Counted from the first letter of the stretch, positions 1-9,149 are shown. The stretch is 42,120 bases of DNA from Methylobacterium sp. J-026 (GCF_022829585.1 NZ_JAKSYC010000238.1:1-42120); one strand, 5' to 3'. A program made the numbers and translations. Notes: generated from the letters alone by a model not told the origin.

Positions 1-1692
1 GGCCTGGATGTCGCGGAGGAAGCCGTCGACCTCCTGCTTGACGGCCAGCGACTGCTTGGCCAGCTCGGCCGCCGCGTTCAGGACCTGCGTGGCGGCGCTG
101 CCGGTCTCGCCCGACGCCGTCAGGACCCGGGCGACGTTGGCCGACACGTCCTGCGTCCCCTTCGCCGCCTGGCCGGCATTGCGCGAGATCTCGCTCGTGG
201 CCGCCGTCTGCTCCACCACCGTCGAGGCGATCGCGCCGCTGATCTCGCTCACGCTGGCGATCGTGCGGGCGATCTGCTGCATCGCCTCCGCGGCCTGACC
301 CGTGGCCGCCTGGATCGCGGCGATCTGCCCGCCGATCTCGTCGGTGGCCCGGGCGGTCTGGCCGGCCAGCTCCTTCACCTCGGCCGCCACCACGGCAAAG
401 CCCCGCCCCGCCTCGCCGGCGCGCGCCGCCTCGATCGTGGCGTTGAGCGCCAGCAGGTTGGTCTGGGCCGCGATGCCGGAGATCAGCTGCACCACGTCGC
501 CGACCCGGGTGGCCGCCTCGCTCAGCGCGCCCACCAGCGCCGCGGTCTGATCGGCCTCGCCGACGGCCTTCTGGGCGAGGTCGGTCGAGCCGGTCACCTG
601 CCGGCTGATCTCCTGGATCGAGCTGCCGAGCTCCTCGGTGGCCGCCGCCACCGTGTTGACGTTGGCGGCGGCCTGCTCGGCGGCCACGGCCACGGCCGTG
701 GATTGTTCGGCGGTCTCCTGGGCGGTCGCCGACATCCGACGGGCGGTCTCCTGCAGCGTGGCGGCCGCGGACGAGACCAGCCCGACGATGCCGGCCACCG
801 CCCGCTCGAAGGCGTCGGCGAGGTCCATCATGGAGCGCTTGCGCTGCGCGGCGGCGGCGGCCTCGTCCGCGTGCCTGCGCTCCGCCTCTTCGGCGGCGCT
901 GCGGGCGACCATGGCCTTGATGCCCTCGACCGCGCGGCCGACCGCGCCGATCTCGTCCCGGCGGGCCGCCACCGCGAGGGCGGTGCCGCTCTCGCCGCCC
1001 GCCATGCGCTGCAGGGCGGCCACCAGGCTGTCGAGGGGGCGCGTGACCCCGAGCACCGCGATCCCGCAGGCGACGCCGAGCGCGGCCAGCAGCCCGACCA
1101 CGGCGGTGACGATCAGGATGGTGCCCGCGCGCTCGACCTCGGCCTGGGTGGCGCGCTTGCCGTCGTCGATCTGCCGTTCCACCTCCTGCATGTGGCCCTG
1201 CATCGCCGTGTGGAACGCCTGACGCATCGCCTGCGCGTCCTTCACCGAGATCTGGATGGCCCCGTCCCGGTCGCCCTTGAGGGCCGCGAGGTTGCTGCGC
1301 GCGACGATCTCGAACACCGAAGCGGCGGCCGCACGAATGGTCTCGATCTTCGCCTTCTCCGCATCGGTCTTCGATGCGGCGATGAGACGGTCGAGGTCGT
1401 CGAGCGTCGCCTTGGCGGCCTCGTCGTAGCGGCTCTTGAACGCGACGAGGTCGGCCTCCGGTTTTCCGATGATCATGTTGCGGTTCATGAGGGCGGCGTC
1501 GCCCAGATGGATCCGGGTGTTCTGGAGCCCCGTCAGGCGACCGGCCAGATAATCCCCGACGTAGCTGCTGCGTGCCTGGATCGAGGACATCGTGCTGAGC
1601 GCGTAGAAGACGGTGATCGCGCTGATCAGGGTCGTGATCGCCAGGGGCGCGACGATCTTCGTAAGAATCTTGATGTCGTCGAGGAGTCTCAT
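1..1692 (-). CDS. Methyl-accepting chemotaxis protein (C-terminus cut by window edge)
   Basis: Transmembrane chemoreceptor that signals to CheA/CheW. The ATG at 1692 begins [10 protein letters not shown]. 564 residues are visible, and the reading frame runs off the window without a stop. A first membrane segment lies at about residues 13-32, a helical periplasmic domain at about 35-190, and a second membrane segment at 191-214. A HAMP-like region follows, then a long helical signalling domain with the conserved hairpin tip ([20 protein letters not shown] and the following GRGFAVVA). The reading frame ends in GFLRDIQA, close to where such receptors usually stop, so only a few residues are probably missing. 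The ligand cannot be read from the sequence. It stands alone, with an AT-richer upstream stretch at about 1800-1930 that probably holds its promoter. Confidence 0.95.
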   Translation of the reverse strand, partial: MRLLDDIKILTKIVAPLAITTLISAITVFYALSTMSSIQARSSYVGDYLAGRLTGLQNTRIHLGDAALMNRNMIIGKPEADLVAFKSRYDEAAKATLDDLDRLIAASKTDAEKAKIETIRAAAASVFEIVARSNLAALKGDRDGAIQISVKDAQAMRQAFHTAMQGHMQEVERQIDDGKRATQAEVERAGTILIVTAVVGLLAALGVACGIAVLGVTRPLDSLVAALQRMAGGESGTALAVAARRDEIGAVGRAVEGIKAMVARSAAEEAERRHADEAAAAAQRKRSMMDLADAFERAVAGIVGLVSSAAATLQETARRMSATAQETAEQSTAVAVAAEQAAANVNTVAAATEELGSSIQEISRQVTGSTDLAQKAVGEADQTAALVGALSEAATRVGDVVQLISGIAAQTNLLALNATIEAARAGEAGRGFAVVAAEVKELAGQTARATDEIGGQIAAIQAATGQAAEAMQQIARTIASVSEISGAIASTVVEQTAATSEISRNAGQAAKGTQDVSANVARVLTASGETGSAATQVLNAAAELAKQSLAVKQEVDGFLRDIQA

Positions 1693-2158
1693 CGGAAGCC
1701 AATCCAGCGGTGTCGGTCACCGTGCGCGCGGTCAATGCTGCCTGCGCCGGTCTGGCCGCTGTCGCGGTTGGCGTCGCCCTAGCACGCTGACTCTCTCTGC
1801 TCAATGAATAAGCATGATCGAATCTGCAGAACGGATTCCAATCTCGGACGAATGCAGTTGGCATCATCCGACAGGTAGGAGATATATTCGAGTATCGATT
1901 TAAATATTTTGGGTATTCGGCGGATCGATCGCGTTATTCGTCCCCGTCGGAAGATCGAGGCTGTCGTTAACCGGTCCTCTCGTCCGCGGCGCGTCCCGGC
2001 GGCGCAGGACGGGCGGGGCCGGCGGCGCCTAGCGCCGCGTCCTGGATATCGGAACCAGGACGCGGCGCTAGGCCCTTGGTTTGGCGTCATCTCTTTTCGA
2101 AAGCCGGAACGCACCGCTCGGGATGATGCGCGGGAGCGGCGCCTTCTCCCGGGGGCGT
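1693..2158. other. Intergenic region, AT-rich then strongly palindromic
   Basis: There is no convincing gene here. The part from about 1800 to 1930 is clearly richer in A and T than the rest of the window and is the likely promoter region of the chemoreceptor gene read leftward from 1692. The part near 2027-2073 holds a perfect inverted repeat, listed separately. Reading frames that cross the region have no recognisable protein features. Confidence 0.6.
2027..2073. repeat. Perfect 19-bp inverted repeat with 9-nt loop
   Basis: Positions 2027-2045 are the exact reverse complement of 2055-2073, with the loop ATATCGGAA between. No run of T follows on either strand, so it is not a textbook intrinsic terminator. 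It sits downstream of the DUF892 gene (minus strand) and upstream of the chemoreceptor, so it could still stop transcription or protect a 3' end. It could also be a copy of a dispersed palindrome. Confidence 0.7.
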
Positions 2159-2230
2159 TCAGGCGGCCTTCTCGTCCTTGGCCTAGGCGGCCTTCTTGTC
2201 CTTGGCCTAGGCGGCCTTCTTGCCCTTGGC
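2159..2230 (-). repeat. Three in-frame 24-bp tandem repeats, each ending in a stop codon
   Basis: On the minus strand, the last codons of the DUF892 gene (AKGKKAA then TAG at 2209-2207) are followed by a second unit (AKDKKAA, TAG at 2185-2183) and a third (AKDEKAA, TGA at 2161-2159). The three stops are exactly 24 nt apart and in one frame. The units differ by only a few bases. The first two stops lie in CCTAGG. Confidence 0.85.
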
Positions 2231-2755
2231 CTTCGGCGGCTCGGCCGGCGGCTCGGCATCGTCGCCGGGCGTGCCGGCGGTGTTGATCGACGTAGCGATC
2301 TTGGACAGCAGCGCGTCGGTCTTCTTCTCCTCCTGCAGGGTCTCGTCCAGGAGCTTGGCGGCGTCCGCGTAGCCGAGCTGGGACGCCCAGGTCTTCAGGG
2401 TGCCGTAGCGGGCGATCTCGTAATGCTCCACCGCCTGGGCGCAGGCGGCCAGCACCGCGTCGGCGGCGGGGCTGCCCTCGAAATCCTCGAGATCCTCCTC
2501 CATCTCGGAGACGATGCCCTGCATCGCCTCGCAGGTCTTGGCGCGGGCGGGCTTGCCGATGATCTCGAACACCTGCGTCAGGCGCTCCACCTGCTGGGCG
2601 CTCTCCTCGGCATGGGTCTCGAAGGCCTGGGCCAACTCCCCGTGCTCCGCCGCCTTGGCGGATTTCTTGAGGGCTTTCACCGACTGCTTCTCGGCGTAGT
2701 AGACGTCCTTCAGGGTCTCGTAGAAGGCGTCGTGCAGCGTCTTCTGCTTGGCCAT
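2207..2755 (-). CDS. DUF892 (YciE/YciF-type) ferritin-like protein
   Basis: A 182-residue protein of the DUF892 family: soluble, four-helix, ferritin-like proteins often tied to stress responses but without a settled biochemical role. The ATG at 2755 (MAKQKTLHDAFYETLKDVYY) matches the usual family N-terminus, and an upstream in-frame start would add a tail unlike the family. The helices carry the usual acidic and histidine residues (for example FETHAEE and VEHYEIARYGTL). The C-terminus is a Pro/Ala/Lys tail (PPAEPPKAKGKKAA). After the stop, the tail motif recurs twice in frame, separated by further stops. The gene stands alone on the minus strand. I saw no GGAAC stress-promoter motif upstream. 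Confidence 0.9.
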   Translation of the reverse strand: MAKQKTLHDAFYETLKDVYYAEKQSVKALKKSAKAAEHGELAQAFETHAEESAQQVERLTQVFEIIGKPARAKTCEAMQGIVSEMEEDLEDFEGSPAADAVLAACAQAVEHYEIARYGTLKTWASQLGYADAAKLLDETLQEEKKTDALLSKIATSINTAGTPGDDAEPPAEPPKAKGKKAA

Positions 2756-2890
2756 GGCGGTCTGTCTCCGTTGCGGCGCCACCCTCGGATCGGCGGCCAC
2801 CGGACGGGCAACGCCGGTCCGGCCAAGCGTATCCGGCCGATCTCGTCCCCCGCCGGAGGAATTTTTCGCCCGGCGGCACCGGGTCCTGTC

Positions 2891-2945
2891 CCCGGCCCGG
2901 GATCCCGGGATCAGGGCCTGCCAGGATCCTGGGATCCCGGGATCA
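2891..2945. repeat. Cluster of nested GGATCC palindromes
   Basis: Within 55 bases there are perfect palindromes at 2896-2909 (CCCGGGATCCCGGG) and 2921-2932 (CCAGGATCCTGG), and another GGGATCCC at 2931-2938. The cluster starts at the stop codon of the doxX-like gene and lies between it and the DUF892 gene, which is read in the same direction. It may act as a terminator for the pab operon. No T tract follows. Confidence 0.6.
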
Positions 2946-3383
2946 CGGTTTTCGGGCGATCCCGGCCGGTCTGCGGGATCGGCGGAACGGCCAGTCGATC
3001 AGGCCGCCGGCCCAGAGCGCCGCCCAGACGAAGACCGGCTGAAAGGCGAGCCGCGGGCCGTGGTACCACCAGGAATCCGGGATGCCGTCGACGTGGACAT
3101 GGTCGAAGGCGTGCTTGAGGTTCGCCGGGTAGACGCAGACCGCGTAGAGGGCGAGGCCGATCGCCGCCGCCCGGCGGAACCGCCCGGTGAGGAGGCCGAC
3201 CGCGCCGGCGATCTCGCACAGGCCGGTGGCCTGGAGGACGAGGCGCGGCGCCGGCACCCAGTCGGGCATCAGCGGCAGCATCGCGTCGGTGGCCACGAGG
3301 TGGACGACGCCGATGAACAGGTAGACGGCCGCGAGCCCGTAGCGCAGACGCCGCCGCCCCGTCTCGATCGCCTGATCGGTCAT
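2943..3383 (-). CDS. DoxX-like small integral membrane protein
   Basis: A 146-residue protein with four predicted membrane helices, roughly residues 13-32, 46-66, 71-90 and 117-137, in the arrangement of the DoxX/DoxD-like family. Family members are poorly characterised inner-membrane proteins, some linked to redox or sulfur chemistry. The ATG at 3383 overlaps the stop of pabC (ATGA, 3380-3383), so the two are translationally coupled. The gene is therefore the last of a four-gene pab operon, though nothing in its sequence links it to folate synthesis. The stop codon lies in a palindromic cluster. Confidence 0.8.
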   Translation of the reverse strand: MTDQAIETGRRRLRYGLAAVYLFIGVVHLVATDAMLPLMPDWVPAPRLVLQATGLCEIAGAVGLLTGRFRRAAAIGLALYAVCVYPANLKHAFDHVHVDGIPDSWWYHGPRLAFQPVFVWAALWAGGLIDWPFRRSRRPAGIARKP

Positions 3384-4243
3384 GCAACCCCGTCCTCCGG
3401 TACGCCGCAGGCCCGGGCCACCCGGGCGCGCAGCGCCGTCATGAGCCGGGCCGAGGCCGGGTGGCCGGCGCCGGGAAACGCCCTGTCGCCGATGGCCGTC
3501 ACGGGCGCCAGCAGCCGCAGGGAGTTGGTCAGGAACACGGCCTCGGCGCCGAGGAGGTCGGGCAGGCTCAGGGACCGTTCCTCCGCGCGCAGGCCGCAGC
3601 CGGCGGCGAGCCCCAGAACCTCCGCCCGCACGATCCCGGCCAGCACCCCGTCGGTCAGCGGCGGCGTCGCCAGGGTCTGCCCGAACAGCGCGAACAGGTT
3701 GCCGGTGCCCGCGCAGGCGACGCGGCCCCGTGTGTTGCGGAACAGAGCCTCGTCGAAGCCCGCGGCGGCGGCCTCCCGGGCGGCCAGCACCGCGTCGAGG
3801 TAGCCCAGCGTCTTCAGCCGGGCGGTGGGCGCCGTGTCGTTGCGGGCGATGGCCGTGGGCCACAGGCGCAGGGGCGCGAAGGCCGCGCTCCGGGCGCTCG
3901 GCGCCGCGGTGGCGAACAGGGTCGGGTGCGGATCCTCCGGGGGCTTCAGGCCCCGCGGGCCGGAGCCGCGGGTGAGGGTGGTGCGGATCGCCAGCCTGTC
4001 CGTCTCCCCCCTGCCCTGCCCGGCGAGCGACCGCATGGCGGCGCGGATCCGCTCCGGCTCGGCCGGGATCCCGAGCGTCGCCGCGGAGGCGACGAGCCGG
4101 TCGACATGGGCGTCCTCGAAGGCGACGCGGCCGCCGAGCGCCAGCGCCGTGTCGAACAGGCCGTCGCCGAGCGTCAGGCCGCGGTCGGTGTGGTCGAGGG
4201 GCGCGTGCGTCCCCGGGACGATCGCCCCGTCACGCCACAGCAT
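3380..4243 (-). CDS. pabC: Aminodeoxychorismate lyase / class IV aminotransferase
   Basis: A 287-residue PLP enzyme of fold type IV. It probably splits 4-amino-4-deoxychorismate into p-aminobenzoate and pyruvate for folate synthesis in the cytoplasm. The likely PLP lysine is K144 (ARLKTLGYLD). The phosphate-binding and substrate loops follow (FRNTRGRVACAGTGNLF and FLTNSLRLLAPV). The N-terminal LTLGDGLFDT block is typical of the family. The start overlaps the end of pabA by 14 nt, and the stop overlaps the start of the doxX-like gene. D-amino-acid and branched-chain aminotransferases share this fold, but the operon with pabB and pabA favours PabC. Confidence 0.9.
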   Translation of the reverse strand: MLWRDGAIVPGTHAPLDHTDRGLTLGDGLFDTALALGGRVAFEDAHVDRLVASAATLGIPAEPERIRAAMRSLAGQGRGETDRLAIRTTLTRGSGPRGLKPPEDPHPTLFATAAPSARSAAFAPLRLWPTAIARNDTAPTARLKTLGYLDAVLAAREAAAAGFDEALFRNTRGRVACAGTGNLFALFGQTLATPPLTDGVLAGIVRAEVLGLAAGCGLRAEERSLSLPDLLGAEAVFLTNSLRLLAPVTAIGDRAFPGAGHPASARLMTALRARVARACGVPEDGVA

Positions 4244-4844
4244 CGCGGCGTCCCTCCGGCTGCGCGCGCCAGGCGCGGGCTAGGCCCAGGAAATTGGCGA
4301 ACAGGGCGTGGCCGCCCTCGGTCAGGACCGATTCCGGGTGGAACTGGATGCCGTAGGTCGGGTGGGTCCGGTGCGAGAGCGCCATCACCTCCCCCTCCGG
4401 CGAGACCGCGTCGACGGTGAGGTGCTTCTCCATGCCGGGCTCCGGCGTCACCACCAGCGAGTGGTAGCGCCCGACCGGCATCGGCGCCGGCAGGCCGGAG
4501 AACAGCCGCTCGCCCCGGTGGTCGATCGGGGTCGCCTGCCCGTGCAGGGGGCGGCGGGCGCGCGCGACCCGGCCGCCGAAGGCCGCGCCGATGGCCTGGT
4601 GGCCGAGGCAGACCCCGAGGATCGGCACCGCACCCGACAGCTCCCGGATCGCCGGCAGGGAGATTCCGGCCTCCGCCGGGGTGCAGGGGCCGGGCGAGAC
4701 CACCAGGGCCTCGGGGGCGAGCGCCCGGATGCCGGGGACGTCCAGCGCGTCGTTGCGCACGACCCGGACCTCCTCGCCGAGTTCCTCCAGGTAGCGGACC
4801 ACGTTGAAGACGAAGGAATCGTAATTGTCGAGGACGAGGATCAT
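4230..4844 (-). CDS. pabA: Aminodeoxychorismate synthase component II (glutamine amidotransferase)
   Basis: A 204-residue class I glutamine amidotransferase that supplies ammonia to PabB. The Cys-His-Glu triad is visible: C79 (LGVCLGHQAIG), H169 and E171 (GIQFHPESVLTEGG). The N-terminus [14 protein letters not shown] is typical of the TrpG/PabA group. TrpG and PabA are hard to separate by sequence, and one protein can serve both synthases. The call as PabA rests on its place between pabB and pabC. Its ATG overlaps the pabB stop by 4 nt (4841-4844). Confidence 0.9.
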   Translation of the reverse strand: MILVLDNYDSFVFNVVRYLEELGEEVRVVRNDALDVPGIRALAPEALVVSPGPCTPAEAGISLPAIRELSGAVPILGVCLGHQAIGAAFGGRVARARRPLHGQATPIDHRGERLFSGLPAPMPVGRYHSLVVTPEPGMEKHLTVDAVSPEGEVMALSHRTHPTYGIQFHPESVLTEGGHALFANFLGLARAWRAQPEGRRDAVA

Positions 4845-6217
4845 GCGAAGGCCTCGAACACCCGGGCGGCCTTGGCCAGGGTCTCGTCGTATTCCGGCCC
4901 GGGCTCCGACAGCAGGGTCACGCCGCCGCCGGCCTGCAGCACCGCCTGCCTGTCGTCCATGAACACGGTCCGGATCGCGATGGATGTGTCCAGCGCCCCG
5001 TCGAAGCCGATCCGGCCGATGGCGCCGCAATAGAGCTCCCTCGCGTCGCCCTCGATCTCCGTGATGATGTCCATGGCCCGGATCTTCGGGGCGCCGGTGA
5101 TCGAGCCCCCGGGGAAGGTGCCCTCCAGGAGGTCGAGGGCGTCGAGCCCGTTGCGGAGTTGCCCGGTCACCACCGACACCAGATGGTGGACGTTGGCGTA
5201 GGTCTCCAGCCCGCAGAGCGTGGGCACGGCGACGCTGCCCGGCGCGCAGACCCGGGACAGGTCGTTGCGCAGCAGGTCGACGATCATGACGTTCTCGGCC
5301 CGCTCCTTGACGGAGGCCTGGAGCGCGGCGGCCGCCGCCCGGTCGGCCTCCGGATCGTCGAGGCGGCGGGCGGTGCCCTTGATCGGGCGCGTCTCCACCT
5401 GCCGGCCGTCGAGGCGGATGAAGCGCTCGGGGGAGGAGGAGGCGACGCGCAGCCCCTCCAGCTCGAGATAGGCCCCGAAGGTCGCCGGGTTGGTGGCGCG
5501 CAGCCGCCGATAGAGGCCGAACGGATCGAACCCGGCCGGCAGATCGGCGGTGAAGCGCTGGGCGATGTTGGCCTGGTAGATGTCGCCGGCGCGGATGTAA
5601 TCACGGACCTTTTCGACAGCCAGCTTATAGCCTTGCCGGTCGAAGTTCGAGCGCCACGCGAGCGGTGTGCCCGGCCGGTCCGGTGCCGCATCCGCGGGCT
5701 CGGCGCTGCCGAGCCGGTCGGCGAAGCCGGCGAGCCGCGCCGCCGCCCGGGCCTGCCGGGCCTCCGGGTCGCGCTCGGGAAAGCCGGTGGCGACGAGCCG
5801 GCCGGTGCCGGCGGCGTGGTCGATCACCAGGGCCGTGTCGTAGAGGTTCAGGGCGATGTCGTCGGTGAGCCCGGCCCGCCGGGCCGGGGCGGCGACGCGC
5901 TCCAGGGCCGCGCCGAGATCGTAGGCGAGATAGCCGATCGCCCCGCCCGGGAAGGGGTTTTCGGGGTCGGGCGCGATCCGGTAGGGCGCGAGGCAGGCGC
6001 GCAGGGCCGCGAAGGGACCGCCCGGCACCGGGCGCCCGTTGAGGGTCGCGCGCCCGTCGCGGTAGCGGAAGCGGGCGAACGGGTCGGCGGCCACGATCGA
6101 CTGGCGTCCCAGGGACTCGTGCCGCATGGCGCTGTCGAGGAAGGCGAGCCCGGGCAGGGACCGCAGCCGGGCCGCTGCCGCCACCGGGTCGATGAAGGGG
6201 ATCTCTCGGGTCCACAT
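4841..6217 (-). CDS. pabB: Aminodeoxychorismate synthase component I
   Basis: A 458-residue chorismate-utilising enzyme that aminates chorismate to aminodeoxychorismate. The C-terminal chorismate-binding domain (about 195-458) contains RPIKGTARR with K280. The PIKGT form is the mark of PabB, where anthranilate synthases have PIAGT. Other conserved blocks are [40 protein letters not shown] and [12 protein letters not shown]. The length is usual for PabB. It heads the pabB-pabA-pabC-doxX operon, and the start overlaps nothing upstream. A plausible sigma-70 promoter lies about 180 bases before the ATG. Confidence 0.95.
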   Translation of the reverse strand: MWTREIPFIDPVAAAARLRSLPGLAFLDSAMRHESLGRQSIVAADPFARFRYRDGRATLNGRPVPGGPFAALRACLAPYRIAPDPENPFPGGAIGYLAYDLGAALERVAAPARRAGLTDDIALNLYDTALVIDHAAGTGRLVATGFPERDPEARQARAAARLAGFADRLGSAEPADAAPDRPGTPLAWRSNFDRQGYKLAVEKVRDYIRAGDIYQANIAQRFTADLPAGFDPFGLYRRLRATNPATFGAYLELEGLRVASSSPERFIRLDGRQVETRPIKGTARRLDDPEADRAAAAALQASVKERAENVMIVDLLRNDLSRVCAPGSVAVPTLCGLETYANVHHLVSVVTGQLRNGLDALDLLEGTFPGGSITGAPKIRAMDIITEIEGDARELYCGAIGRIGFDGALDTSIAIRTVFMDDRQAVLQAGGGVTLLSEPGPEYDETLAKAARVFEAFA

Positions 6218-6602
6218 GGCCGGGTTCGGGGCTGATGTCCTTGGAGACCGGGACGGCGCGTCGCGTCACGCTGCCGTCGCACAGGCGATGCCGTGGGGGA
6301 AGCGGCAGTTGCACGCAGGGGCGGCCGCGGCCCACGGGCGGGATCGGTGTCCGGGGCGCGGGACGGCTCCGGCAGGACTTGATGTGGCATCTGAAGAATC
6401 TCGCGCAAGACCTTGCCGTTCAAAAGAATTCGGCGTTTGCCAGCGGATTCGCGCCCGGGGCCGGTCTCCCCTGCGGCAGCCGGCCTCGCGCGAAGGCGCG
6501 GGAGCGGGTATAGGGGCGCGACCCCGAATTCCCGTCCTCGCGCTCCGGTCGACCGCGCCGCGGTTGCCCGCGCGGGACCGTCCGATCCGTCAGACTGTGC
6601 CC
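6218..6602. other. Divergent intergenic region between pabB and rimO
   Basis: A 385-base gap between genes read away from each other. The reading frames in it have no recognisable features. A local drop in GC near 6380-6435 marks the probable promoter area, including a candidate minus-strand promoter listed separately. No clear ncRNA or repeat was seen. Confidence 0.5.
6395..6423 (-). promoter_or_regulatory. Candidate sigma-70 promoter for the pab operon
   Basis: On the minus strand TTGAAC (6423-6418) is followed after exactly 17 bases by GATTCT (6400-6395). The -35 matches 5 of 6 consensus bases and the -10 only 3 of 6. It lies in the AT-richest part of the gap and points at pabB, predicting a leader of about 170 nt. 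This is a sequence-only guess. Confidence 0.3.
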
Positions 6603-7949
6603 ATGACCGCCACGCCCGCCCCCCAAGGCTCCGCTCCCGGAGCCGCCCCAAAGATCTCGTTCGTGTCGCTCGGCTGCCCGAAGGCGCTGGTCGATTCCGA
6701 GCGGATCCTCACGCACCTGCGCGCGGAGGGCTACGAATTGGCCCGCCGCCACGACGGGGCCGACGTGGTGATCGTCAACACCTGCGGCTTCCTGGATTCG
6801 GCCAAGGCGGAATCGCTCGCGGCCATCGGCGAGGCCATGGCGGAGAACGGCCGGGTGATCGTCACCGGCTGCATGGGCGCCCAGCCGGAGGAGATCCGCG
6901 AGAAATACCCCGACCTCCTGGCGGTGACCGGGCCGCAGGCCTACGAGTCGGTGGTGGCCGCCGTCCACGAGGCGGTGCCCCCGGCCCACGACCCGTTCCT
7001 CGACCTCGTGCCGCCGCAGGGGATCAAGCTCACCCCGCGCCACTACGCCTACCTGAAGATCTCGGAGGGCTGCAGCAACCGCTGCAGCTTCTGCATCATC
7101 CCATCGTTGCGCGGGAACCTCGTCAGCCGCCCCGCCGCAGACGTGCTGCGCGAGGCGGAGAAACTCGTCACCGCCGGCGTGAAGGAGCTGCTGGTGGTCT
7201 CGCAGGACACCAGCGCCTACGGGGTCGATATCCGCTACGCCGAGAGCCCCTGGCGCGACCGGAGCGTGCGGGCGAAGTTCTACGATCTCACCAAGGAGCT
7301 CGGCGAACTCGGGGCCTGGGTGCGGCTGCACTACGTCTACCCGTATCCGCACGTGGACGAGGTCATCCCGCTGATGGCCGAGGGCAAGGTGCTCCCCTAC
7401 CTCGACATGCCGCTCCAGCACGCGAGCCCCTCGGTGCTCAAGCGCATGCGCCGGCCCGGCAACCAGGAGCGCCAGCTCGACCGGATCCGCAGCTGGCGGC
7501 AGGTCTGCCCGGATCTGGCGATCCGCTCGACCTTCATCGTCGGCTTCCCCGGCGAGACCGAGGCCGAGTTCGAGGAGTTGCTGGCCTGGCTCCAGGAGGC
7601 CAAGCTCGATCGCGTCGGCTGCTTCGAATACGAGCCGGTGGCGGGCGCCACCGCCAACGCGCTGGGCGACCTGGTCCCGCCGGCGGTGAAGGCCGAGCGC
7701 AAGCGCCGGTTCATGGAGACGCAGAACGGGATCGCGCTCCGGCTGCAGCGGGCCAAGGTCGGCAAGCGGCTGGCCATGATCGTCGATGCCGTCGAGGGCG
7801 GCGTCGCCCGGGGCCGGTCGAAGGCCGACGCGCCGGAGATCGACGGCACCGTCCACGCCGCCTTCCGGCGCCCGGTCCGGGTCGGCGACATCGTCACCGT
7901 GAAGGTCGACCGGGCCGAGGCCTACGATCTCTACGGCAGCGTGGCCTGA
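6603..7949 (+). CDS. rimO: Ribosomal protein S12 methylthiotransferase
   Basis: A 448-residue radical-SAM enzyme that adds a methylthio group to a conserved aspartate of ribosomal protein S12. The N-terminal UPF0004 domain has three cluster cysteines, C25 (SLGCPK), C61 (NTCGF) and C90 (TGCMG). The radical-SAM motif CxxxCxxC is C157-C161-C164 ([10 protein letters not shown]). Conserved [10 protein letters not shown] and the C-terminal TRAM domain (about 380-448) follow. The SLGCPK and SFCIIPS motifs separate RimO from the tRNA enzyme MiaB. The ATG at 6603 was chosen because the upstream frame is not conserved-looking. The gene is divergent from pabB. Confidence 0.96.
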   Translation: MTATPAPQGSAPGAAPKISFVSLGCPKALVDSERILTHLRAEGYELARRHDGADVVIVNTCGFLDSAKAESLAAIGEAMAENGRVIVTGCMGAQPEEIREKYPDLLAVTGPQAYESVVAAVHEAVPPAHDPFLDLVPPQGIKLTPRHYAYLKISEGCSNRCSFCIIPSLRGNLVSRPAADVLREAEKLVTAGVKELLVVSQDTSAYGVDIRYAESPWRDRSVRAKFYDLTKELGELGAWVRLHYVYPYPHVDEVIPLMAEGKVLPYLDMPLQHASPSVLKRMRRPGNQERQLDRIRSWRQVCPDLAIRSTFIVGFPGETEAEFEELLAWLQEAKLDRVGCFEYEPVAGATANALGDLVPPAVKAERKRRFMETQNGIALRLQRAKVGKRLAMIVDAVEGGVARGRSKADAPEIDGTVHAAFRRPVRVGDIVTVKVDRAEAYDLYGSVA

Positions 7950-8027
7950 TTTCTTCGGACTTCACGCGATCCCCTGTGCGCTACGGGACCGGGCCGGTTG
8001 ACCCGGGCCTCCAGTCCTGTGTGTTTG

Positions 8028-8042
8028 GAACATAACAGGAAC
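8028..8042. promoter_or_regulatory. LexA/SOS box of the alphaproteobacterial type
   Basis: GAAC (8028-8031), seven bases, GAAC (8039-8042) is an exact match to the direct-repeat operator of alphaproteobacterial LexA (GTTC-N7-GTTC on the other strand). It lies 24 bases upstream of the dinB ATG. A TTGACC at 7998-8003 could be the -35 element, which would place LexA at the transcription start. Confidence 0.85.
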
Positions 8043-8066
8043 TCAAGCCCGGCACCCGAGGCGGCG

Positions 8067-9149
8067 ATGGATCCGGAGGTCGCGCTCCGAAAGATCATCC
8101 ACATCGACATGGACGCGTTCTACGCCTCCGTGGAGCAGCGCGACGACCCCGCCCTGCGCGGGAAGCCGCTGGCGGTGGGCGGCTCGCGGGAGCGCGGCGT
8201 CGTGGCGGCGGCGAGCTACGAGGCGCGGACGTTCGGCGTGCGCTCGGCCATGCCGTCGGCCACCGCCCGGCGGCTCTGCCCGGACCTGCTGTTCGTGAAG
8301 CCGCGCTTCGAGGTCTACCGGGCGGTCTCGGAGGAGATCCGCGACGTCTTCGCCCGGCACACGGCGCTCATCGAGCCGGTGGCGCTGGACGAGGCCTATC
8401 TCGACGTCACCGAGAATTTCTTGGGGCTGCCGACCGCCACCGCGGTGGCGAAGGCGATCCGGGCCGAGATCCTGGAGCGCACCGGGCTCGTCGCCTCGGC
8501 CGGGGTCTCGTACAACAAGTTCCTGGCCAAGGTCGCCTCCGACCACCGCAAGCCGAACGCCCTGTTCGTGATCACCCCCGCCATGGGACCGGACTTCGTG
8601 GCGGATCTGCCGATCGGCCGGTTCCACGGGGTCGGCCCGGTCACCGAGGCCAAGATGAAGCGCCTCGGGATCCACACCGGGGCGGATCTGCGCGCCTGGA
8701 CGCCGGAGCGCCTGCGCGAGATCTTCGGCTCGTCGGCCGCCTACTATCACGCGGTCGCCCGCGGCATCGATCACAGGCCGGTTCGGGCCCACCGGGTGCG
8801 CAAGTCGATCGGGGCGGAGACCACGTTCTCGGAGGACACCGCCGCCTTCGCGGTCCTGGCCGCCCGCCTCGCCCCGCTGTTCGACAAGGTCTGGGCCGGG
8901 GCCGACGCCAAGGGCATGCGCGCCCGGACCGTGACCCTGAAGCTCAAATTCTCGGATTTCGCCCAGGTCACCCGGGCGAAGTCGCTCGCCGCGCCGGTCG
9001 CCGACCGGGCGAGCCTGGAACGGATCGGCCTCGACCTGCTCGCCGGCCTGTTTCCCCTCCGGCGCAGCGCGCGGCTGGTCGGCGTCTCGCTGTCGGGCTT
9101 CGCGCAGGGGGAGATCGAGGGGCCGATGCAACTCGGGTTAGAGCTATAG
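8067..9149 (+). CDS. dinB: DNA polymerase IV (Y family)
   Basis: A 360-residue translesion polymerase. The catalytic acidic residues are D14 (IIHIDMDAFYASVEQ), D108 and E109 (VALDEAYLD). The motif around F18/Y19 holds the usual steric gate. The DinB signature ASAGVSYNKFLAKVASD, the helix-hairpin-helix (FHGVGPVTEAKMKRLGI) and the little-finger domain (SIGAETTFSEDT onward) all follow in order. The C-terminus lacks an obvious QxxLF-type clamp motif; it ends MQLGLEL, which may serve instead. The ATG at 8067 is downstream of the LexA box. A TTG start at 7998 would put the box inside the gene and is rejected. Confidence 0.95.
   Translation: MDPEVALRKIIHIDMDAFYASVEQRDDPALRGKPLAVGGSRERGVVAAASYEARTFGVRSAMPSATARRLCPDLLFVKPRFEVYRAVSEEIRDVFARHTALIEPVALDEAYLDVTENFLGLPTATAVAKAIRAEILERTGLVASAGVSYNKFLAKVASDHRKPNALFVITPAMGPDFVADLPIGRFHGVGPVTEAKMKRLGIHTGADLRAWTPERLREIFGSSAAYYHAVARGIDHRPVRAHRVRKSIGAETTFSEDTAAFAVLAARLAPLFDKVWAGADAKGMRARTVTLKLKFSDFAQVTRAKSLAAPVADRASLERIGLDLLAGLFPLRRSARLVGVSLSGFAQGEIEGPMQLGLEL

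Noticed and set aside
1779..2879. A 366-residue frame on the minus strand overlapping the DUF892 gene
   Set aside because: It uses another frame of the DUF892 gene and the intergenic gap; only the gap part is AT-rich, with no protein features.
7998..8066. TTG start 69 bases upstream for dinB
   Set aside because: It would put the LexA box inside the gene and adds no conserved residues.
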